This document shows positions 14,999 through 18,378 of a stretch of 18,378 nucleotides of DNA, one piece after another. Origin of the DNA: an uncultured Kangiella sp. (GTDB taxonomy: Bacteria; Pseudomonadota; Gammaproteobacteria; Enterobacterales; DSM-103792); assembly GCA_946481205.1 (NCBI GenBank), contig CAMLNB010000051.1, positions 1 through 18,378 on the forward strand, written 5' to 3'. The first letter of the stretch is position 1, and each line of letters starts with the position of its first letter. The notes under the pieces were generated by a model. The model saw nothing but the letters and a program-made list of their open reading frames with translations. It had not been told where the DNA came from and did no database searches. The position numbers and the translations under genes are program-made.

Positions 14999-15027
14999 TT
15001 TATACGGATAGCGAACTGGCTCGGCAA
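14999..15027 (-). promoter_or_regulatory. Sigma-70 promoter of the aminopeptidase gene
   Basis: On the minus strand TTGCCG (15022-15027) is followed after exactly 17 nt by TATAAA (14999-15004). The -10 box is 38 nt upstream of the ATG, giving a short leader that includes the AGGAG ribosome binding site. It is the best promoter in the window and lies just after the terminator of the oxoacid dehydrogenase operon. Confidence 0.7.
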
Positions 15028-15139
15028 GTTGTTCCGGCTGCGGTGCCATAGAAAACTGTAAACAGGATTAACCGTTCGGTAACTCAGCGCCAGAACGATT
15101 CAGCGCGTACTCAAATGTAGCGCTCAGGTGGCGATAGCC

Positions 15140-15173
15140 AAAAAAATCAGGGGCATATAATGCCCCTGATTTT
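15140..15173 (-). terminator. Intrinsic terminator of the branched-chain oxoacid dehydrogenase operon
   Basis: AAAATCAGGGGCA (15143-15155) and TGCCCCTGATTTT (15161-15173) make a perfect 13-bp stem with loop TATAA. On the minus strand the stem is followed by a run of T (the seven As at 15140-15146), so it ends transcription coming from the E2 gene, 35 nt after its stop. It would also work weakly on the plus strand. Confidence 0.92.
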
Positions 15174-15208
15174 GGTGTGGCTTCGGTATGGCTACAGCAG
15201 ACGTTGGC

Positions 15209-16939
15209 TTACTCTGGCTTTTCCAGATCTGCAATCACAGCAGCCAGGAAGCGGGCGCCTTCACCGCCGGTGCAGGCGCGGTGATCAAACGACAGCGACA
15301 GTGGCAACATCTTGGCGTTCTCGATGCCGCGCTCGGTCATCTTCAGCTCGTTGCGGAAACGACCGCAGCCGAGAATTGCCACTTGCGGCGGCGTCACGAT
15401 GGGCGTGCCGTAGCGACCGGCAATCGAGCCGTAGTTCGACAGCGTGATGGTCGCGCCAGTCAAATCGCTCGGCTTGATCGCCTTGTCGGCAATTTTCTTG
15501 CGCAACACTTCGACATCGCCACGCAATTCGCTCATCGACTTGGCTTGCGCTTCGCTGACCACCGGCACATACAAACCATCCGGCGTATCGACCGCGATGC
15601 CGACGTTGACGTTCGGATGCAGCAAGCGCTCCATGTTGACGCCATCGAACCAGGCATTGAGCGCCGGTTCAGCTTTGGCAGCGAAGCACAGCGCGCGGAT
15701 GTAGCGGGCGAGGGAGTCTTCGCCTTTTTTCCATTTGCTGATGCTCGCGTCTTCCATCAGCGTGACCGGCACAACGGTTTGATGCGACACGGTCATCGCT
15801 TGTGCCATGGCACGGCGTACACCGCGCACCGGTTCCGGTTTGATCTGAACGGTAACGGTTGGCAATCGCGCGCCAGCGGCTGGTGCGGCAACGGCAGTTG
15901 CTGCCGGAGTCGTAGCGCGGGCCACAGCGGGCGCACCCGACGACGCGGCTTTGACATCATCACGAGTGATCGTGCCTTTCGGGCCACTGCAGTTGCAGCG
16001 ACTCAGATCGACACCAAGTTCGTTGGCGAGTTTGCGCACAGCTGGCGAGGCGCGGAAGGCGAGCGGATTGTTTGTCGACGTCGCAACCGGCGCCACAGCG
16101 AGCGCAACCGATTTCGCACTGCCGCCAGCCGCCGCTGCTTTAACATCGGCCTGCGTGATCTTGCCGCCAGCGCCGCTGCCTCTGACCTGAGTTAGATCGA
16201 CACCGAGTTTTTTCGCCAGTGCTTTGACCACGGCGTCGCTGGTTTCAGCGACGATGGTATTACCGACTTGCACAGCACCGACGACGGTGCCGGCGTCAGC
16301 TGGCGCTTCGTCTTTTTTGGCGGGCGTTGTTGCTGGAGCAGCAACAGAACCGGCACCGGCAAACGTCACCAGCGGCGCGTGAGTGATGATCACATCGCCA
16401 GCCTTGCCGTGCAGCTTGGCGATCACACCCGTGAACGGCGAGGGCACTTCGACGACCGCTTTGGCGGTTTCCATCTCGGCGATCGGTTGATCGACTTTGA
16501 CGCTGTCGCCTTCTTTGACCAACCATTTGACGATGGTGGCATCCGGCAGGCCTTCGCCCAGATCCGGCAGCAGGAACACTTCACCACTGCTGCTTGCCGC
16601 TGCAGTGGGAATGTTCGCCGCCACTTGCGCATGCATCGAGGCCGAAGCAGATGGTACCGGTGCAGGCGATGCCGGGGCAGCAGCCGGAGCTGGTTTTTCA
16701 CCGGCATTGCCGAAAGTCACCAACGGCGCGTGGGTGATGATCACATCACCGGCTTTGCCGTGCAGTTTCAGGATCACACCGTTAACCGGCGAGGGGACTT
16801 CCACCACAGCTTTGGCGGTTTCCATTTCCGCGATCGGTTGATCGACTTTGACGGTGTCGCCTTCCTTGATGAGCCATTTGACAATGGTCGCATCCGGCAG
16901 GCCTTCACCCAGATCGGGCAACTCGAAAACAAAGCTCAT
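15209..16939 (-). CDS. bkdB: Branched-chain 2-oxoacid dehydrogenase E2 (dihydrolipoyl acyltransferase)
   Basis: ATG 16939 overlaps the E1beta stop (TGATG), with GGAG 8 nt upstream; GTG 16942 is an alternative. The product is 576 aa. Domains: lipoyl 1 (about 3-77, lipoyl lysine K43 in AEMETAKAVVEV), Ala/Pro linker, lipoyl 2 (about 120-194, K160), subunit-binding domain 1 (about 234-268), subunit-binding domain 2 (about 297-332), Ala/Pro linker, catalytic core (about 357-576). It moves acyl groups from E1 through the swinging lipoyl arms to CoA. Odd points: two subunit-binding domains where one is usual; the two lipoyl domains are 64/69 identical; the catalytic HxxxDG reads H553-R-A-C-T-G, so the Asp is Thr. 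The complex type (branched-chain rather than pyruvate) is inferred from E1. No E3 gene is seen after it. Confidence 0.9.
   Translation of the reverse strand: MSFVFELPDLGEGLPDATIVKWLIKEGDTVKVDQPIAEMETAKAVVEVPSPVNGVILKLHGKAGDVIITHAPLVTFGNAGEKPAPAAAPASPAPVPSASASMHAQVAANIPTAAASSSGEVFLLPDLGEGLPDATIVKWLVKEGDSVKVDQPIAEMETAKAVVEVPSPFTGVIAKLHGKAGDVIITHAPLVTFAGAGSVAAPATTPAKKDEAPADAGTVVGAVQVGNTIVAETSDAVVKALAKKLGVDLTQVRGSGAGGKITQADVKAAAAGGSAKSVALAVAPVATSTNNPLAFRASPAVRKLANELGVDLSRCNCSGPKGTITRDDVKAASSGAPAVARATTPAATAVAAPAAGARLPTVTVQIKPEPVRGVRRAMAQAMTVSHQTVVPVTLMEDASISKWKKGEDSLARYIRALCFAAKAEPALNAWFDGVNMERLLHPNVNVGIAVDTPDGLYVPVVSEAQAKSMSELRGDVEVLRKKIADKAIKPSDLTGATITLSNYGSIAGRYGTPIVTPPQVAILGCGRFRNELKMTERGIENAKMLPLSLSFDHRACTGGEGARFLAAVIADLEKPE
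16361..16918 (-). repeat. Duplicated lipoyl-domain coding sequence within the E2 gene
   Basis: The 207-nt segments 16712-16918 and 16361-16567 encode lipoyl domains that agree at 64 of 69 residues (differences I/V, T/S, V/F, N/T, L/A). They are offset by 351 nt. The close match implies recent duplication or gene conversion. Confidence 0.85.
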
Positions 16940-17919
16940 CACTTGTACTCCATCAAGCGGCGGGCTTCTTCCAGAATGCGATCCACGCTCGGCATGAACT
17001 GCTTTTCCAGTTTGTAGTACGGCATGGTGGTGTCATAACCGGTGACGCGGCCAATCGGCGCCAACAGATTGAACAGACCTTGTTCTGCCACTTGCGCAGC
17101 GATTTCCGAGGCCCACGAGCCGGAACGCGGCGCTTCGCAGACGATGCAGAGGCGACCGGTCTTGGCGACCGATTCCAGAATGGTGTCGATATCGAGCGGC
17201 GAAATCGTTGCGACGTCGATCACCTCGGCGCTGATACCTTCCAGCTTCAGCTTGTCGGCGGCGATCAGCGTTTCGTGCATCATCGCGCCCCAGCTGACCA
17301 GGGTGATGTCGGTGCCTTCGCGATCCACAAAGCAGGTGCCGAGCGGATACTCTTCGCCGTTGTCTTCGATCTCGTGCTTGACGATACGGTAGACGCGTTT
17401 GGGTTCGAAGAACAGCACCGGATCCGGATCGCGAATCGCCGCGAGCAGCAGACCATAAGCGCGCGACGGGTTCGACGGGATCACAACTTTCAAGCCTGGA
17501 ATATGCGCGCATTGCGCTTCCGGCGAATCGCTGTGGTGTTCTGGCGCGTGAATGCCACCGCCCCATGGGGCGCGAATCACCATCGGCAACGTGATACGAC
17601 CGCGGGTACGCAGGCGCATACGGGCCATATGGTTATAGATCATGTCGTAAGCCGGCATCATGAAAGCTTCGAATTGCATTTCGGCAACCGGCTTCATGCC
17701 TTGCGCAGCCATACCAATCGCCAAACCGGCGATCATCGATTCCGCCAGCGGCGTGTCGATCACGCGATCTTTGCCAAATTTCTGGGCAAGACCGTTGGTG
17801 GCGCGGAACACGCCGCCGTTGACGCCAACGTCTTCACCGAGCACGACGACGTCGTTGTCACGCTTCAATTCATGAGCGAGTGCGAGGTTTACGGCTTCAA
17901 TCAGGGTAATAGCAGCCAT
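16939..17919 (-). CDS. bkdA2: Branched-chain 2-oxoacid dehydrogenase E1 beta subunit
   Basis: ATG 17919 has AAGGAG about 9 nt upstream. The product is 326 aa, the normal length. It is a transketolase-like (pyrimidine-binding) chain: LIEAVNLAL near the start, VLGEDVGVNGGVFRAT (26-41), RVIDTPLAESMIAGLAIGMA (52-71, with the Glu that activates thiamine diphosphate), then APWGGGIHAPEHHSDSPEA and a C-terminal transketolase domain ending DRILEEARRLMEYK. The HHSDSPEA segment is more like branched-chain than pyruvate E1 beta chains, hence the name, though substrate use is an inference. With E1 alpha it decarboxylates 2-oxoisovalerate and homologues and loads the acyl group on the E2 lipoyl arm. It begins 12 bp after E1 alpha and overlaps E2 by one base, so the three genes are one operon with coupled translation. 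Confidence 0.93.
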   Translation of the reverse strand: MAAITLIEAVNLALAHELKRDNDVVVLGEDVGVNGGVFRATNGLAQKFGKDRVIDTPLAESMIAGLAIGMAAQGMKPVAEMQFEAFMMPAYDMIYNHMARMRLRTRGRITLPMVIRAPWGGGIHAPEHHSDSPEAQCAHIPGLKVVIPSNPSRAYGLLLAAIRDPDPVLFFEPKRVYRIVKHEIEDNGEEYPLGTCFVDREGTDITLVSWGAMMHETLIAADKLKLEGISAEVIDVATISPLDIDTILESVAKTGRLCIVCEAPRSGSWASEIAAQVAEQGLFNLLAPIGRVTGYDTTMPYYKLEKQFMPSVDRILEEARRLMEYK

Positions 17920-17931
17920 GCTGGCGACTCC

Positions 17932-18378
17932 TTAGTGATGACCGCCAGTGTGCTTGGCGCCACGGGCAATGGCATCAGCACGCTGCTGCTGGATGTGTTT
18001 CGGCAGTTCGGCGTACAGCGTGTCGAACATGTCTTCCGGTTTCGGTGCCGGGAAAGTTTTGTAAGCGTGCACGGCGGCTTCGATTTCATCAGCCACTTCT
18101 TTCTGCAGCGCTTCTTCGTCTTTCTCGTTCCAGGCTTTCAGCGACTCGAGGTAGCCACGCAGGCGCTTGATCGGCTCGCTGTCCCAGCCTTTCTCAAGTT
18201 CGTCTTTCGAGCGGTAACGCGAAGCATCATCGGCGGTGGTGTGATCGCAGAGGCGATACGACACCGCTTCGATCAGCGTGGCGCCTTTGCCTGCACGGGC
18301 TTTCTCGAAGGCTTTGTGAGCGACGTCATACACGGCCAGAATGTCATTGCCGTCGACCTGCACGCTTTCGATGCCGGC
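17932..18378 (-). CDS. bkdA1: Branched-chain 2-oxoacid dehydrogenase E1 alpha subunit, C-terminal part
   Basis: The gene enters from the right edge, and 148 C-terminal residues are seen. The first visible residues read AGIESVQVDGNDILAVYDV, the end of the thiamine-diphosphate/Mg fold; there is no start within the window. Next are GKGATLIEAVSYRLCDHTTA (quoted as far as the phosphorylation-loop equivalent) and DDASRYR, where HTTADD/HSTSDD is typical of branched-chain E1 alpha. A charged helical tail follows. The stop TAA (17934-17932) overlaps the E1beta ribosome binding site. The partner E1 beta binds to form the heterotetramer active site. Confidence 0.92.
   Translation of the reverse strand, partial: AGIESVQVDGNDILAVYDVAHKAFEKARAGKGATLIEAVSYRLCDHTTADDASRYRSKDELEKGWDSEPIKRLRGYLESLKAWNEKDEEALQKEVADEIEAAVHAYKTFPAPKPEDMFDTLYAELPKHIQQQRADAIARGAKHTGGHH

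Noticed and set aside
15188..16195. 335-aa plus-strand ORF opposite the E2 gene
   Set aside because: It lies wholly inside the E2 coding region and has no domain; the E2 frame is certain.
1..18378. Mobile element, defence island or secondary-metabolite cluster
   Set aside because: No transposase, integrase, phage, toxin-antitoxin, nuclease or synthase genes and no terminal repeats are seen; the window is ordinary metabolic and envelope content.

Overview
The window looks like chromosomal housekeeping DNA from a fairly GC-rich gammaproteobacterium that is not an enteric. The basis is a YbiT-type ABC-F ATPase that resembles the Escherichia coli protein along its whole length, a TonB-dependent receptor with a Gram-negative outer-membrane layout, an Lnt-like enzyme, and a branched-chain 2-oxoacid dehydrogenase operon in the E1alpha-E1beta-E2 order. 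The exact genus cannot be read from the sequence. I see no phage, insertion sequence, CRISPR array, tRNA or rRNA. No gene-free stretch exceeds 300 bases.

Layout: every gene except one lies on the minus strand. From left to right these are the start of an XRE-family regulator (cut by the left edge); a small secreted protein with an allene-oxide-cyclase-like barrel; a divergent Lnt/nitrilase-type membrane acyltransferase; then the only plus-strand gene, a CadC-like membrane transcription regulator with a TolB-type beta-propeller. This is divergent from the Lnt-like gene and convergent with a membrane-anchored C13 (legumain-like) peptidase. Next come ybiT, a TonB-dependent receptor, a CBM9/DUF5916 outer-membrane protein, a RidA-family protein, a secreted M17 leucyl aminopeptidase, and the 3' part of the branched-chain oxoacid dehydrogenase operon (E2, E1beta, partial E1alpha). 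That operon is closed by a textbook intrinsic terminator, and a good sigma-70 promoter restarts transcription at the aminopeptidase.

How the genes work together: the E1alpha, E1beta and E2 genes are tightly packed (12-nt gap, then a one-base stop/start overlap) and make one complex. The aminopeptidase and RidA genes probably share a transcript; both fit peptide and amino-acid catabolism, as does the dehydrogenase complex. The receptor and the DUF5916 protein are both predicted in the outer membrane. The remaining genes look like single units.

Most notable signals: (1) the E2 subunit has two almost identical lipoyl domains and, unusually, two peripheral-subunit-binding domains; (2) the leader of ybiT holds a 21-bp palindrome centred on a candidate -35 box, competing hairpins and a possible 14-codon leader peptide with two Pro-Pro pairs; (3) many minus-strand stop codons are followed by perfect inverted repeats without a U-tract; (4) an Lnt-like protein with altered active-site neighbours sits divergent from a membrane one-component sensor.
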